A stretch of DNA of 64,000 nt, taken from assembly GCF_000368145.1 (NCBI RefSeq), contig NZ_KB849281.1:73712-137711 (forward strand). Direction: 5' to 3'. The position numbers and the translations under genes are program-made. The notes beneath the pieces were generated by a model. The model saw only the letters and a list, made by a program, of their open reading frames with translations. It did not search any database and was not told the origin of the DNA. Position 1 is the first letter of the stretch. Each line of letters opens with the position of its first letter. This DNA comes from Acinetobacter guillouiae CIP 63.46. GTDB taxonomy: Bacteria > Pseudomonadota > Gammaproteobacteria > Pseudomonadales > Moraxellaceae. This document shows positions 46,184-56,936 of the stretch, one piece after another.

Positions 46184-46984
46184 ATGACACTTAGTTGTAT
46201 TCAACAGCCACATCAACATTTAAACGCAAATTTAGAGAATGGTGTACTGACTTTAGCAATTAATCGACCAGAAGCAAAAAATGCACTGTATGGTGAATTG
46301 TATCTATGGATTGCAAAAGCCTTAGATGAAGCTGATCAAGATCGTGATGTTCGTGTAGTGATCTTACGTGGTGCAGATGCTGACTTTAGTGCGGGTAATG
46401 ATATGAAAGACTTTATGGCTTTCATTCAACAACCACTTGAAGGTAAAGAAGGTGATGGCCCTCCATTTGTATTATTAAAATCTGCTGCACGTTTATCTAA
46501 ACCATTGATCTGTGCAGTCCGTGGTGTAGCGATTGGGATCGGAGTAACAGTACTTTTACATGCTGACCTCGTTTATGCAGACAATACAGCCCTGTTCCAA
46601 ATTCCATTTGTCAGCTTAGGACTTTCTCCAGAGGGTGCTTCAAGCAAACTGTTGATTCAACAAGCGGGATATCATAAAGCGGCTGAATTGCTGTTAACTG
46701 CGCAAAAATTTAACAGTGAAAAAGCACTCAATGCTGGCTTAATCAATAGTATTGAAGACGATGTATATGGTCACGCTTTACATCAAGCACAAACCCTTGC
46801 AGCACTTCCATTGGCTTCGATCAAGCAAACCAAAGCGTTAATGAAACATAATCTTGAAGAAATTATTCAATGCGTGGATGATGAAGCGGTGATCTTTATG
46901 CAACGCGTTAAATCACCTGAAATGGCTGAAGCCGTTGCTGCATTTATGCAAAAGCGTAAGCCAAATTTCTCTCAATTTAATTAA
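46184..46984 (+). CDS. Enoyl-CoA hydratase/isomerase family protein
   Basis: 266 aa, crotonase fold. Motifs: LAINRPEAKNALYGEL, the oxyanion-hole residues in ADFSAGNDMKDF, and RGVAIGIGVTVLLHADLVYA. At the usual hydratase Glu position there is FVSLGLSPEGAS; this Pro-Glu-Gly arrangement is typical of hydratases or isomerases acting on medium or long enoyl-CoA. The AAGCAAGGAT ribosome site supports the start. It is monocistronic with a strong terminator. The pathway is not clear. Confidence 0.88.
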   Translation: MTLSCIQQPHQHLNANLENGVLTLAINRPEAKNALYGELYLWIAKALDEADQDRDVRVVILRGADADFSAGNDMKDFMAFIQQPLEGKEGDGPPFVLLKSAARLSKPLICAVRGVAIGIGVTVLLHADLVYADNTALFQIPFVSLGLSPEGASSKLLIQQAGYHKAAELLLTAQKFNSEKALNAGLINSIEDDVYGHALHQAQTLAALPLASIKQTKALMKHNLEEIIQCVDDEAVIFMQRVKSPEMAEAVAAFMQKRKPNFSQFN

Positions 46985-46995
46985 TTGAGTGAATC

Positions 46996-47043
46996 TGATC
47001 AAAGCCACTGCATGAGTATTATTCAGTGGCTTTGGTCATTTTG
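46996..47043 (+). terminator. Terminator after the enoyl-CoA hydratase gene
   Basis: A 15-bp stem with one G-T pair (46996-47010 with 47024-47038) is followed by TTTT. Confidence 0.85.
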
Positions 47044-47082
47044 AATCCAATAAAACAGTTCATTTAATTATGGGTAAAGATC

Positions 47083-47841
47083 ATGTCACAAGATACAACG
47101 ACCAAGAAGCGCTATTATGAACCCGCTCCACAAGATATCGATATTGAAAATTTCCGTAAAGTCATAGAAAGTCGTCGCTCAGTACGTAAATACACTGAAA
47201 AGCAAATCCCTGCCGATGTTTTAGATGCTTGTTTAGATTTGGCTTTATTGGCACCAAACTCATCCAATCTTCAGCCTTGGACGTTCTATGTGGTTCAGTC
47301 TCAAGCGAAAAAGAAACAATTAGTCAAAGCTTGTTTAAGCCAATTATCAGCAAAAACAGCCGCAGAACTGATTGTATGTGTGGCACGTATTGACCGTATT
47401 GATGAAATGGCAAAAAACAATTTAACCCATTTCCCAATGCCAGAAGCGCCAAGAGCAGTAAAACAATATTATAAATTTATCGCATATAACTATAAAACAG
47501 GTTATCTAAATGCTTTAGGTAACTTTAAAAAAGTGGCTTTTAAAGTTGCACGTACTTTAGATAAACAACTTCCTGTTACTGCGTTTAACCCAGCTGATGC
47601 AAAGCTTTGGGCCAGTAAAACGACAGCCTTGGCTTGTGAAAACTTGGTATTGGCTCTACGTGCTTATGGTTTTGACAGTTGCATGATGGAAGGTTTTGAT
47701 GAACCCTTAGTTCGCAAGATCCTCAATCTAGGTGATAAAGAATTTCCAGTCATGGTGATTAGTGCTGGTGAACGTGCTGAAGATGGCGTATTCTTCCCAC
47801 AATACCGTTTTGATCGTGATTTGTTTATTCAAAAAGTTTAA
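47083..47841 (+). CDS. Nitroreductase-family FMN oxidoreductase
   Basis: 252 aa. The FMN-binding RRSVRKYTEKQIP begins near residue 31, and LLAPNSSNLQPWTFYVV follows, the standard nitroreductase opening. The C-terminal part has GEDxxFPQYRFDR-like residues. It uses NAD(P)H to reduce nitro or quinone substrates in the cytoplasm. It has a 30-residue N-terminal extension relative to minimal members. It is monocistronic and convergent with the NIF3-like gene. Confidence 0.85.
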   Translation: MSQDTTTKKRYYEPAPQDIDIENFRKVIESRRSVRKYTEKQIPADVLDACLDLALLAPNSSNLQPWTFYVVQSQAKKKQLVKACLSQLSAKTAAELIVCVARIDRIDEMAKNNLTHFPMPEAPRAVKQYYKFIAYNYKTGYLNALGNFKKVAFKVARTLDKQLPVTAFNPADAKLWASKTTALACENLVLALRAYGFDSCMMEGFDEPLVRKILNLGDKEFPVMVISAGERAEDGVFFPQYRFDRDLFIQKV

Positions 47842-47898
47842 TTTTAGCTAATCAATACCCCCCTCTCTATTCAGAAGAGGGTTGAGATTTTTAAACTA

Positions 47899-48213
47899 TT
47901 ATTCAATATCAATCATTTGAATAAACTCAAAAGCAGGTTCTTCATAGGGATGACTTGCTTTTAAAGCGATTGCCACTTGTTTTGCCTTATCTTCAGGAAC
48001 GATGGTTTCCACTCGCCATTCAGGCAGTTGCTCCAAATGATCTAACTCACCTATAAAAGGCTTTGCACCACTTAACGGTTTAAATTGTCCTGTTCCTAAC
48101 ACTTGCCAAGCACAATGTTCATAATTGCCAATACCACCCGCTCCTGCTTTAAAAATTGCAAGTTTGGTTGCTTCAAGGTGTGATTCTGGAACGTAGTAGA
48201 TCAATTTAAGCAT
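47899..48213 (-). CDS. NIF3/CutA-like small protein (YqfO insert-domain type)
   Basis: 104 aa. It resembles the CutA-like dimerisation domain inserted in NIF3/YqfO proteins: LIYYVPESHLEATKLAIFKAGAGGIGNYEHC, then FIGELDHLEQLPEWRVETIV and HPYEEPAFEF, the last being the diagnostic HPYEEPA motif. Here it is stand-alone. The function is unknown; a metal-binding or regulatory trimer is likely. It stands alone between nitroreductase and gyrA. Confidence 0.85.
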   Translation of the reverse strand: MLKLIYYVPESHLEATKLAIFKAGAGGIGNYEHCAWQVLGTGQFKPLSGAKPFIGELDHLEQLPEWRVETIVPEDKAKQVAIALKASHPYEEPAFEFIQMIDIE

Positions 48214-48367
48214 TTATTTTATGTTCAAAAACTCGATTATAGCTTTGTTCGCATTTACTTTTATTTATTTTTTATTTGGTTTTCGTTAGAAAAAAACTGT
48301 GTATAGTTAGCTCAATTCATAAGATTTAATCAGAACTGTAGATTTTATAAGCTTGATCAGAATACAA

Positions 48368-48390
48368 AAAGAAGAGCGCCTAAGCGCTCT
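48368..48390 (-). terminator. Terminator of gyrA
   Basis: The stem AGAGCGC/GCGCTCT with loop TTAG on the minus strand is followed by TCTTTTTG, 17 bp past the gyrA stop. Confidence 0.85.
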
Positions 48391-48406
48391 CTTATTTCCA
48401 TAAAAA

Positions 48407-51400
48407 TTACTCGTCAGATTCAGTATTATCAGACTCAGTTTCACCTTCATCCATAACAGTTTCATCATCAACTAATTTTTCAGAATCAATTAAACTCTCT
48501 GACTCTAAAGCAGTCTCGCCTTCGATCGCATCTAACTGATCGATAATCTCATCATCAGCTTCGACAGCTTCAACTGCAACCACACCGACCAAGACTTCTT
48601 CATTACCTAGGCGGATCAAACGGACACCTTGGGCATTACGACCTGTTCTCGCTACTTCAGAAGCACGGGTACGAACCAGCGTTCCACCATCAGAAATCAA
48701 CATCAATTCTTTAGATTCATCGATGGCAACAGCACCCACTAACTCACCATTACGTTCAGATGTTTTAATAGCAATAACACCTTTACCACCACGTTTTTTG
48801 GTTGGGAAGTCATCTACTGGCGTACGTTTACCATAACCATTTGCAGAAGCACATAATACTTCGCCAGTTTCTGGTACAACAACTAACGAAACGATTCGGC
48901 TAACCACATTGGTATTTGAATCTGCAGTATCTTCATCATCTGAATCTACATCAACTTCAACATCTTCTTCTGTTTGTGCCGCAGCCAATGCCACACGCAT
49001 ACCACGAACACCTTTCGCAGTACGACCCATCACACGAGCATCAGTTTCAGAGAAACGAATTGCTTTACCTTCATTTGAGAACAACATGATTTGCTGTTCA
49101 CCATCAGTAATTGCAACACCAATTAAAGTATCTTCTTCTTTCAACTCAATCGCACGTAAACCATTTGAACGAACATTACCAAACTGCTCTAATTCAACAC
49201 GTTTTACTGTACCTGATGCTGTTGCCATAAATACATAGAAGTTTTTACGCACACTTTCTACACGTTCAGCAAATTCAGCAATTAATTCATCATCAAGATC
49301 AGAAGCAGAAAGCTCAATACCAATTTCTTTGAGTTGCTTACGTAAAGCATCTGATAAGTCATCTGGATTTTCACCAAGCTCTGCAAACGCAGCTTTTAGT
49401 GCTTCATAATGTGAGTCGATAATTGTGTTTTCACGCAGTTGAGCAACGTTGGCACGGACAAAAGTTCTAAACTCAGTTAAACGCTCGGTAAATTTCTTCG
49501 GAGCATCAATTACAGGAAGAATCGCTGTAATAGTCTCTTCTGCATCCAGTGGTAATAAGTTCACCATTGGGCGGCCTTTTGCACCACGTGACGCTTGAGG
49601 TACTTCAAATACTCTTAAGCGATAAACTTTACCTACATTGGTAAAGCACAATACAGTTGCATGGTTCGATGTCACGATTAAATGTTGAATATAATCATCT
49701 TCTTTCATCGAAGTTGCAGATTTACCACGTCCACCACGGCGCTGTGCAGCATAATCAGACAATGGTTGAGTTTTTGCATAACCTGTTTTTGAAACAGTTA
49801 AAACAACTTGCTCTTCTGGGATTAAATCTTCACGAGAAAAATCAATACGTGATTCAACAATATCCGTTTTACGTGCATCGCCATACTGTTGAAGAACCAA
49901 TGCAAGTTCTTCACGAATCACATTCATCAAAAGATTGAAGTCATTTAAAATTGCTGTAAGTTCAGCAATTTGAGCTAAAATTTCAGAATATTCAGCTTGT
50001 AACTTATCTTGTTCAAGACCGGTTAAACGATGTAAACGTAATTCTAAAATTGCACCAACCTGAGCTGGAGATAAACGATAAAGCTGACCATCCAAACCAA
50101 ATGGACGACTTGGATCTTCACCTTCGATCTCATCCGGACGAACTGAAATCGCGCCTGCTTTTTCTAGCAATGCAACAACATTTCCACCCGCCCATTCGCC
50201 AGCAAGTAAACGCTCGCGTGCTTCAGCTGGATTCGCAGAAGTCTTAATGGTTTCGATGATTTCATCAATATTGGCTAAAGCAACAGTCAAACCTTCTAAG
50301 ATATGACCACGCTCACGCGCTTTACGTAATTCAAACATGGTACGGCGTGTCACCACTTCTTGACGGTGACGAATAAATGCCGCAATGATGTCTTTTAAAT
50401 TCATCAGTTTAGGTTGGCCATTGTCTAGGCAAACCATGTTGATACTGAATGAATTTTCAAGTTGAGTATTTAAAAATAAGTTATTGACAATAACTTCAGC
50501 GTTTTCGCCACGCTTTAAGTCAATTGCAATACGCATCCCGTCTTTATCAGATTCGTCTCGAAGTTCTGAAATACCTTCAAGTTTTTTCTCTTTTACCAAT
50601 TCAGCAATACGTTCAATGGTTCTTGCTTTATTGACCTGATAAGGAATTTCAGTGAAAACAATCGTCGTACGACCAGTTTTTTGGTCTTCTTCAAAATGGT
50701 ATTTACCACGAATATGTAAACGACCTTTACCTGTACGGTAAGCATCTACAATTCCTGATTTACCATAGATAATGCCGCCTGTAGGGAAATCTGGACCAGA
50801 AATATATTCCATCAATCCTTCAATTGAGATGTTCGGATTATTTGCATAAGCCAAACATGCATTAACTACTTCTGTCATGTTGTGTGGCGCCATGTTGGTC
50901 GCCATACCGACAGCAATACCTGTCACACCATTGATCAATAAGTTAGGAATACGTGTTGGCATAACCTGAGGAATACGCTCAGAGCCATCGTAGTTATCTT
51001 CCCACTCGACTGTATCTTTTTCTAAGTCAGCCAACATTTCATGGGTGAGCTTACGCATACGGACTTCGGTATAACGCATTGCTGCTGCGCTGTCACCATC
51101 GACAGAACCAAAGTTACCCTGACCATCAACCAATTGATAACGTAGGCTAAAATCTTGAGCCATACGAACAATTGTTTCATAAACAGCTGAATCACCATGT
51201 GGGTGATATTTACCGATTACGTCACCAACAACACGCGCAGATTTTTTATAGGCTTTGTTATAGTCGTTGCCTAACTCGTGCATAGCGAACAGCACACGAC
51301 GATGAACAGGTTTTAAACCATCTCTCACGTCTGGTAATGCACGAGATACAATAACACTCATGGCATAATCGAGATATGAGCTTTTTAGTTCATCCTCAAT

Positions 51401-51430
51401 GGCAATCGGTCTAATTTCCGATACGCTCAT
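48407..51430 (-). CDS. gyrA: DNA gyrase subunit A
   Basis: 1007 aa. The catalytic Tyr120 is in AAAMRYTE. The quinolone region reads [13 protein letters not shown] with Ser81 and Glu85, the unmutated residues for Acinetobacter. The GyrA box QRRGGRGK is at 563-570. It is longer than E. coli GyrA (875 aa), mainly because of ~90 residues (about 641-731, between TAILPV and YVFMATASG) inserted in the C-terminal beta-pinwheel, rich in helix-forming and acidic residues. A second acidic stretch ([14 protein letters not shown]) and an acidic tail follow. With GyrB it introduces negative supercoils. The frame is uninterrupted, and the insert has no intein motifs. Confidence 0.97.
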   Translation of the reverse strand: MSVSEIRPIAIEDELKSSYLDYAMSVIVSRALPDVRDGLKPVHRRVLFAMHELGNDYNKAYKKSARVVGDVIGKYHPHGDSAVYETIVRMAQDFSLRYQLVDGQGNFGSVDGDSAAAMRYTEVRMRKLTHEMLADLEKDTVEWEDNYDGSERIPQVMPTRIPNLLINGVTGIAVGMATNMAPHNMTEVVNACLAYANNPNISIEGLMEYISGPDFPTGGIIYGKSGIVDAYRTGKGRLHIRGKYHFEEDQKTGRTTIVFTEIPYQVNKARTIERIAELVKEKKLEGISELRDESDKDGMRIAIDLKRGENAEVIVNNLFLNTQLENSFSINMVCLDNGQPKLMNLKDIIAAFIRHRQEVVTRRTMFELRKARERGHILEGLTVALANIDEIIETIKTSANPAEARERLLAGEWAGGNVVALLEKAGAISVRPDEIEGEDPSRPFGLDGQLYRLSPAQVGAILELRLHRLTGLEQDKLQAEYSEILAQIAELTAILNDFNLLMNVIREELALVLQQYGDARKTDIVESRIDFSREDLIPEEQVVLTVSKTGYAKTQPLSDYAAQRRGGRGKSATSMKEDDYIQHLIVTSNHATVLCFTNVGKVYRLRVFEVPQASRGAKGRPMVNLLPLDAEETITAILPVIDAPKKFTERLTEFRTFVRANVAQLRENTIIDSHYEALKAAFAELGENPDDLSDALRKQLKEIGIELSASDLDDELIAEFAERVESVRKNFYVFMATASGTVKRVELEQFGNVRSNGLRAIELKEEDTLIGVAITDGEQQIMLFSNEGKAIRFSETDARVMGRTAKGVRGMRVALAAAQTEEDVEVDVDSDDEDTADSNTNVVSRIVSLVVVPETGEVLCASANGYGKRTPVDDFPTKKRGGKGVIAIKTSERNGELVGAVAIDESKELMLISDGGTLVRTRASEVARTGRNAQGVRLIRLGNEEVLVGVVAVEAVEADDEIIDQLDAIEGETALESESLIDSEKLVDDETVMDEGETESDNTESDE

Positions 51431-51644
51431 GCATACTCCTTATTACAAACAGTGCAAGCAGCAACTGCTCATTTATATAATCTAGCTAGTCAAAATTTAG
51501 CTCAAAAAGCGTTGAGCCAAAATCTAAAATTCAGTCGCACAGTATAGCATAAAACCAAGCGATTTTGTGCCTATCCGACCACACTATAATCATGATTTTT
51601 TGTAGTATTTTTAAACAATTTTAACGATTTATTGACAATAAAAA

Positions 51645-51662
51645 ACCACCTGATTAGGCGGT
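51645..51662 (-). terminator. Hairpin upstream of gyrA
   Basis: The stem ACCGCCT/AGGTGGT (one mismatch) is followed by TTTTTATT on the minus strand. It could stop transcription from the zinc-ribbon gene before gyrA, or attenuate a long gyrA leader. Confidence 0.6.
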
Positions 51663-51847
51663 CAATCAAGCATCGCTAAATTTATAAATGAATGGGTATT
51701 TTTATCTCAAAACCTGACCTGTTTTTATCTATCCAATCATACTCAATGGCGTGCTTCATTCACTTTTTTTGCGATGTTTATCAGTAAAAAATAAATCACA
51801 TCAAACAGTTTTATTTCGGATCGATTAAAACAACTCAAACTTGAAAA

Positions 51848-51873
51848 TTGCCATATAAAATCCGATATGGCAA
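51848..51873 (-). terminator. Hairpin after the zinc-ribbon gene
   Basis: The 9-bp stem TTGCCATAT/ATATGGCAA lies 84 bp after the stop codon and is followed by TTTTC on the minus strand. Confidence 0.55.
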
Positions 51874-51956
51874 AAAATATGAGCAAAGCAATACGGAGTC
51901 CAACCCCACTGATCAGAAAAATCTAAACACATCCAAATATAGAGTGTTGTAAATTT

Positions 51957-52775
51957 CTATAATTTATATGGATCTGCCTGAAGCAATTCACAGTGTTGCA
52001 GCAAATCATCACTGATTGCTACGCGATAACACTGCCAATCACGAATTTGATTATTTTCAAGCTGTGGAACCATATATATTCGGCTTGCAGGCGCATCAGT
52101 GAATTTACCCACTAAAATCCCTTGCTGTGTGATTTCAATTTGATCAAAAATAAAATCACTAAACTGGGTCTGTTCAAACTTTTCAATATCTTTTAGGCTC
52201 GTCGCAAAACGATGCTTGGCGTCATAATACTGTACTAAACGCGCTTGATAAGCTTGCATATCAAAATAACGTGCTTGGTATTCGTTAGACACCACCTCTT
52301 CACTTGCAGGTAGTGCTTCATCTGTTGTCGCAGCGTCATCTTGATTGGATGACCCAATTACAGACATCACAATAGGGATAACCACACTTGAAATAACCCC
52401 AAGCACTGCGGGACCAAACATAAATACGGCTAAAAGTATCCAGACAATTTTAAAATTTTTCTTTTTAGGCTGATTTTGAGACTCTCTTTGTGTATTTACG
52501 ACTTTCTGCTGCCATGATTCAAGTAACGCACTCGCCTTATCACCTACAGATGTATGCTGATTGCTTTCTGTTTCATTGTTCGGCGGAGTCTGACGAGGTT
52601 TTATATTATGCGTGGGATTTGACTGTCCTTGCTTATTTTCACGGCGTACAGAAAATTCAACATTGCTATTGCCTGTCAAATCGTTGGTCTGTTTAACATG
52701 TTTTAAACGAGTACCACAAACACCACATTTCATGGCTTCATTGATATTCTCAGCGTAACATTTGGGACACTTCAT
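51957..52775 (-). CDS. Zinc-ribbon membrane protein of unknown function
   Basis: 272 aa. The N-terminal zinc ribbon has two Cys-x-x-Cys pairs: MKCPKC at 3-6 and KCGVCG at 17-20. A polar, Gln/Asn-rich linker follows, then one membrane span at about 107-137 (IVWILLAVFMFGPAVLGVIS), then an extracytoplasmic region of ~135 residues (QAYQARLVQYYDAKHRFA). The C-terminal region looks like a pilin-related or DUF-type sensor fold with no visible catalytic residue. It is monocistronic. I cannot assign a function. Confidence 0.75.
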   Translation of the reverse strand: MKCPKCYAENINEAMKCGVCGTRLKHVKQTNDLTGNSNVEFSVRRENKQGQSNPTHNIKPRQTPPNNETESNQHTSVGDKASALLESWQQKVVNTQRESQNQPKKKNFKIVWILLAVFMFGPAVLGVISSVVIPIVMSVIGSSNQDDAATTDEALPASEEVVSNEYQARYFDMQAYQARLVQYYDAKHRFATSLKDIEKFEQTQFSDFIFDQIEITQQGILVGKFTDAPASRIYMVPQLENNQIRDWQCYRVAISDDLLQHCELLQADPYKL

Positions 52776-53454
52776 ATTTATAGCTATTCTAGGTGAGATG
52801 ATATGGAATTGAGCAGTAATGGAAAAGCGCAGCGTCTAAAACGACAGAATCAGCCAGTCTAACGCGCCAATAAGTATAGAATTAAAAAAATGGTCAAAAG
52901 CCACTACAGGATTAAATGCGATGTTGTATCTGTAATAGCTGATTTACACTGGAATTTTCTGTATGTCGCCAGTATACGATTGAAAATTTAATTGTGTTTA
53001 TGCTTTGATCTTATCGGGTTTAAAATTGGACTTCAAGGTATTTATCCACTGATTCTCTCTTGTTCTTTTAGCCAAAGCATTGATCTCCCTACATCAATTA
53101 CTTATTGATAAAATAATCACTCAAGATACAGCATCTTAAACATAAAACTTAAGATCAGAAAAAATGAAAATAGCATTTTTGATCACTGTTTTTATTTTAT
53201 GACAGCTTATGTTTAAAACCACTTTTATAAATCAAGAAAAGATCATATAGCGTGAATCATATTAGTTTTGCAAGGTTCCTTATACCTATGGGGAAAAATG
53301 ACGATAAAGGAGCTTTTAAATTGATTTACACTATAAAAAGGGCTGATGAGAGAAGCTACTCAGAGTTTCTTTATTAGAATAGAGAATAACCCACCATCAC
53401 GACTTTATTTATCCGTGCACACCATCCATCTACGTATTCAATAAATTTCTAAAA
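52776..53454. other. Long gene-free spacer upstream of the zinc-ribbon gene
   Basis: About 680 bp without a supported ORF on either strand. The base composition varies, and some parts (around 53280-53345, with GGGGAAAAATGACGATAAAGGAGC) are less AT-rich and hold ribosome-site-like sequence, but the frames close quickly. It could carry decayed sequence or an unrecognised small RNA. Confidence 0.45.
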
Positions 53455-53492
53455 TAAAAAAACGCACTTAGGAAATCCTAAGCGCGTTTTTT
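53455..53492 (-). terminator. Terminator of etfBA
   Basis: Arms CTTAGG/CCTAAG extended by AAAAAACGC/GCGTTTTTT (small bulge) have a minus-strand T-run, 18 bp beyond the etfA stop. Confidence 0.9.
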
Positions 53493-53509
53493 GAAACTTA
53501 ATTCGAGAA

Positions 53510-54442
53510 TTAAAGTTTAGAAACTAATTCAGGAACAACAGTATTCAAATCACCAACTAACCAGTAGTCAGCTACAGCATTGATTGGTGCTTCTTCATCT
53601 TTGTTGATTGCAACAATCACTTTAGAATCTTTCATACCTGCCAAATGCTGGATCGCACCAGAAATACCTACAGCGATGTAGAGATCAGGCGCAACGATTT
53701 TACCAGTTTGACCAACTTGCATATCGTTAGGAACGAAGCCAGCATCAACCGCAGCACGTGAAGCACCTTGAGCAGCACTAAGCTTGTCAGCAAGTGGATC
53801 AAGTACTTTATGATAGTTCTCACCAGAACCAACACCACGACCACCCGATACAACGATACGCGCAGCAGTTAATTCAGGACGTTCTGATTTCACAATTTCT
53901 TCAGAAATGAACTTAGAAATACCTGCATCACCTGTAGAAGCTGCAGATTCAACTGCAGCAGAACCGCCTTCAGCAGCAACAGGATCAAAAGCTGTACCAC
54001 GTACAGTTGCAAGAACAATTGCTTCGTCAGATTGAACTGTAGCAATTGCATTACCTGCATAAATTGGACGTTTGAAAGTTTTAGGACCTTCAACAGCAAT
54101 GATGTCAGTAATCATGCTTGAGTCTAAAAGTGCAGCAGCGCGTGGCAAGATATTCTTACCTGTAGTTGTTGAAGCAGCAAGGATATGTGAATAACCTTTA
54201 CCTAATTCAGCAACAAGTTTCGCTACGTTTTCAGCCAATTGGTTTGCATAAGCTGCATCATCAGCAAGCAAAACTTTGCTTACACCAGCAACTTTCGCAG
54301 CAGCATCTGCAACTGCTTGAGCACCAGAACCTGCAACCAATACAGTGATATCACCACCGATTTTTTGAGCCGCAGCAACAACGTTTAAAGTTGCACCGTT
54401 AAGTGTCTTATTGTCGTGCTCAGCGATAACTAAAATACTCAT
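53510..54442 (-). CDS. etfA: Electron transfer flavoprotein alpha subunit
   Basis: 310 aa. The C-terminal FAD-binding motifs [34 protein letters not shown] and [13 protein letters not shown] are intact. With EtfB it carries electrons from acyl-CoA and other flavin dehydrogenases to ETF:ubiquinone oxidoreductase. It starts 17 bp after etfB. Confidence 0.96.
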   Translation of the reverse strand: MSILVIAEHDNKTLNGATLNVVAAAQKIGGDITVLVAGSGAQAVADAAAKVAGVSKVLLADDAAYANQLAENVAKLVAELGKGYSHILAASTTTGKNILPRAAALLDSSMITDIIAVEGPKTFKRPIYAGNAIATVQSDEAIVLATVRGTAFDPVAAEGGSAAVESAASTGDAGISKFISEEIVKSERPELTAARIVVSGGRGVGSGENYHKVLDPLADKLSAAQGASRAAVDAGFVPNDMQVGQTGKIVAPDLYIAVGISGAIQHLAGMKDSKVIVAINKDEEAPINAVADYWLVGDLNTVVPELVSKL

Positions 54443-54459
54443 GATTTTATCCTTCTGTA

Positions 54460-55212
54460 TTAGATCACTTTCGCTTCATTTTTAAGTTTTTCAACAAGCT
54501 CGTCTACAGACTTCACTTGTACACCAGCTTTACGCTCTGCAGGTGGTTCAACTTTAACTGTTTTAAGTTTAGAAGTTGCTGTAACACCGAAATCTGCAGG
54601 AGTTTTCGTATCAAGTGGCTTTTTACGTGCTTTCATAATGTTTGGAAGCGCAGCATAACGTGGCTCATTCAAACGTAAGTCAGTGGTGATGATCGCTGGA
54701 GTATTTAACTCAACAGTTTGTAAACCGCCATCAACTTCACGAGTTACTTGAACTTTATCGCCATTTACAGTTACTACAGAAGCAAATGTACCTTGACCAG
54801 CGCCAAGTAAAGCACTCAACATTTGACCAACTTGGTTAGAGTCATCATCAATTGCTTGCTTACCTAAAAGCACAAGTTGTGGTTGTTCTTGTTCAACAAC
54901 AGCTTTTAGGATTTTAGCAACTTCTAAAGCGCCAAGTTGACTGTCATCAGCCTCAACTAAAATACCGCGGTCTGCACCAAGCGCCATAGCAGAACGAATT
55001 TGTTCTTGCGCTTCTTTTGGTCCAATAGAAACAACAACGATTTCTGAAACTGTTCCTTTTTCTTTTAAACGAACCGCTTCTTCAACTGCGATTTCATCGA
55101 ATGGGTTAATTGACATTTTAACGTTAGTAAGGTCTACCCCACTATTGTCCGGTTTAACGCGAACTTTAACGTTGGCATCAACCACACGTTTTACAGCAAC
55201 AAGAGCCTTCAT
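54460..55212 (-). CDS. etfB: Electron transfer flavoprotein beta subunit
   Basis: 250 aa. It begins [36 protein letters not shown] and [22 protein letters not shown] are the family signatures; the C-terminal anchoring tail is present. It binds AMP and forms the ETF heterodimer with EtfA. It is the first gene of the etfBA operon. Confidence 0.96.
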   Translation of the reverse strand: MKALVAVKRVVDANVKVRVKPDNSGVDLTNVKMSINPFDEIAVEEAVRLKEKGTVSEIVVVSIGPKEAQEQIRSAMALGADRGILVEADDSQLGALEVAKILKAVVEQEQPQLVLLGKQAIDDDSNQVGQMLSALLGAGQGTFASVVTVNGDKVQVTREVDGGLQTVELNTPAIITTDLRLNEPRYAALPNIMKARKKPLDTKTPADFGVTATSKLKTVKVEPPAERKAGVQVKSVDELVEKLKNEAKVI

Positions 55213-55652
55213 GTAATCCTCGGCTGTTTTAGCAAAAGTAAATGTTAAGAAGAGTTATAATAACGCTTCATTTAAAATTATTTAGGTGTCCTATCTTGCA
55301 ATGTGATTGGCATTTCGGTCAAGTCACAATTCGCAAAACTGCTGTAAAAAGTCATAAAAAAGCTTGAACGTACAGTTCACATTTTTTCTAAATATTTTAA
55401 CTTAGACACGTAAGGCTACTATTTCGACAATATTTATATATTGATAAATAACATTATTTGTATAGATTCTGTATAAATAATCAAAAGAATTAAGATAAAT
55501 TATCAATCAATCAAAGGGATGACACCACCCGTTCATCGATACTGCTACACTCTGTCATTTTAGACAGATTCAGCAATTTTTCTAAGTATGTTTATTGATT
55601 AAATTTGTGAACTTTTTGGCATTAAACTTGTAACAAAATACTAAATATACAA
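55213..55652. other. Gene-free region upstream of etfB
   Basis: 440 bp of AT-rich sequence contain the etfB promoter on the minus strand and no supported ORF. A run of TATTTATA-like sequence occurs at 55425-55455. Confidence 0.5.
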
Positions 55653-55682
55653 AAACGGGCTTCTTTTCAGAATCACCCGTTT
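55653..55682 (-). terminator. Terminator after the LysE/RhtB-type exporter
   Basis: The stem AAACGGG/CCCGTTT with a 16-nt loop is followed on the minus strand by TTG; the stem is moderate and lies 14 bp past the stop codon. Confidence 0.65.
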
Positions 55683-55695
55683 GTTTCTGCTTGAA

Positions 55696-56301
55696 TTAAT
55701 TTGCCAATAACCATGCGGCTGCAATGGTCAACAAAGTCCCTGAACCACCATCAATCCATTTTTGCTTACGTTCATTGATGTGCTGCTCTTTGGTCAATTG
55801 AGCAATCAAAAGGCTCAAACCACAATACACCAAGAATATCAAAGCAATAAAAATTGCTGACAAGGCTAAGCCTTGAAACACAGTGTTGCCTGATTTATCG
55901 ATAAATTGTGGCAAAATCGCAAAATAGATCAACATGCCTTTTGGATTCAACAATGCCGTAACAAAGCCTTTGCGAATAGGATTTGAAACTGCTTTCTGCT
56001 CAATACGTAATGTCTTTTGGCTAAATACTGATTTAATCAAATGAAATGCCAAATACAATAAATAGGCGATCCCCAAATATCGAATCGTCTCAAACAATAC
56101 TGGGAATGAAACAATAATTGCAGCAATTCCAAGCGCAACCAGAATCGAATGAACCAGATAGCCAGAACAAATACCGATTGTCGCCATCATGCCTGCTTTC
56201 GCATTTTTACCTATCACTTGTGACAGGATAAATAACATATCTGGTCCTGGTGTGAAAATTAACGGAAGTACCGTTAAGGCAAAAAGTACAAATACAGACA
56301 T
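55696..56301 (-). CDS. LysE/RhtB-family amino-acid exporter
   Basis: 201 aa with six membrane segments. PLIFTPGPDMLFILSQVIGK near the N-terminus is the RhtB/LeuE-type motif, unlike the GAQN motif of the argO gene in this window. GFVTALLNPKGMLIYFAILPQF is also conserved. It exports a neutral amino acid or homoserine-like compound. It is divergent from an Lrp-type regulator that probably controls it. Confidence 0.9.
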   Translation of the reverse strand: MSVFVLFALTVLPLIFTPGPDMLFILSQVIGKNAKAGMMATIGICSGYLVHSILVALGIAAIIVSFPVLFETIRYLGIAYLLYLAFHLIKSVFSQKTLRIEQKAVSNPIRKGFVTALLNPKGMLIYFAILPQFIDKSGNTVFQGLALSAIFIALIFLVYCGLSLLIAQLTKEQHINERKQKWIDGGSGTLLTIAAAWLLAN

Positions 56302-56417
56302 CTCTTTTCCCTTTCTGAAGTTTGACTGCGAGAAGAAAACAGTATCTTTTAAAATGCTTAAAATAGGATTTCAAATATTCTATAATGATGATTATTTTTC
56401 AAATTAAATTCTAATTT

Positions 56418-56912
56418 ATGAAAATTTCATCTAAGACTATTCTAATTAAGCTAGACCGTATTGATAAAAATATCATTCGTGCTTTACAAGCCAATGGTCG
56501 AATCCAAAATAATGATCTTGCTCGTGAGATTGGGCTCTCGCCCTCATCATGTCTAAGACGAGTTCGACTCTTAGAAGAAGCCAAAGTTATCCAAAACTAT
56601 ACAACAGTGGTGGATCCACAAAAAATTGGCTTTCAATTGATGTTATTCTCAAGAATCTGGTTGTTAGGCCAAGATGCTGAAACCATTGATACCTTTATTG
56701 AAGCAATGAAAGAACTGCCTCAAGTCATGGAGTGTTATATTATTCTGGGTGAATGTGATGCGATGTTAAAAGTGGTAGTACCTGATTTAGAAAGCTATCG
56801 TAAATTTCAATCGACACATTTGACCAAAAAGAATGGTATTACCAGTGTAAAAACGGATGTCCCAAGTCAAATTATTAAACAAAGCTTTCAGCTACCTCTT
56901 GAAGATCTGTAA
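56418..56912 (+). CDS. Lrp/AsnC-family transcriptional regulator
   Basis: 164 aa. The HTH domain LDRIDKNIIRALQANGRIQNNDLAREIGLSPSSC is followed by the RAM effector domain with ECYIILGECDAMLKVVVPD. Lrp-type regulators bind amino acids. It is divergent from the RhtB-type exporter gene across 116 bp, a common regulator-exporter pair. A GNAT gene follows after 24 bp and may be co-transcribed. Confidence 0.92.
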   Translation: MKISSKTILIKLDRIDKNIIRALQANGRIQNNDLAREIGLSPSSCLRRVRLLEEAKVIQNYTTVVDPQKIGFQLMLFSRIWLLGQDAETIDTFIEAMKELPQVMECYIILGECDAMLKVVVPDLESYRKFQSTHLTKKNGITSVKTDVPSQIIKQSFQLPLEDL

Positions 56913-56936
56913 TTCAAAAATACGTATTAGGTGAAT

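Larger units (their letters stand above)
51431..51956. other. gyrA upstream region, no gene
   Basis: This 526-bp stretch holds the gyrA promoter and ribosome site (AAGGAGTATGC just before the ATG) and two minus-strand hairpins listed separately. No ORF with coding character was seen. Confidence 0.6.

Noticed and set aside
49230-49520. Intein inside GyrA
   Set aside because: The extra segment is too short and shows no Cys/Ser splice junction or His-Asn end.
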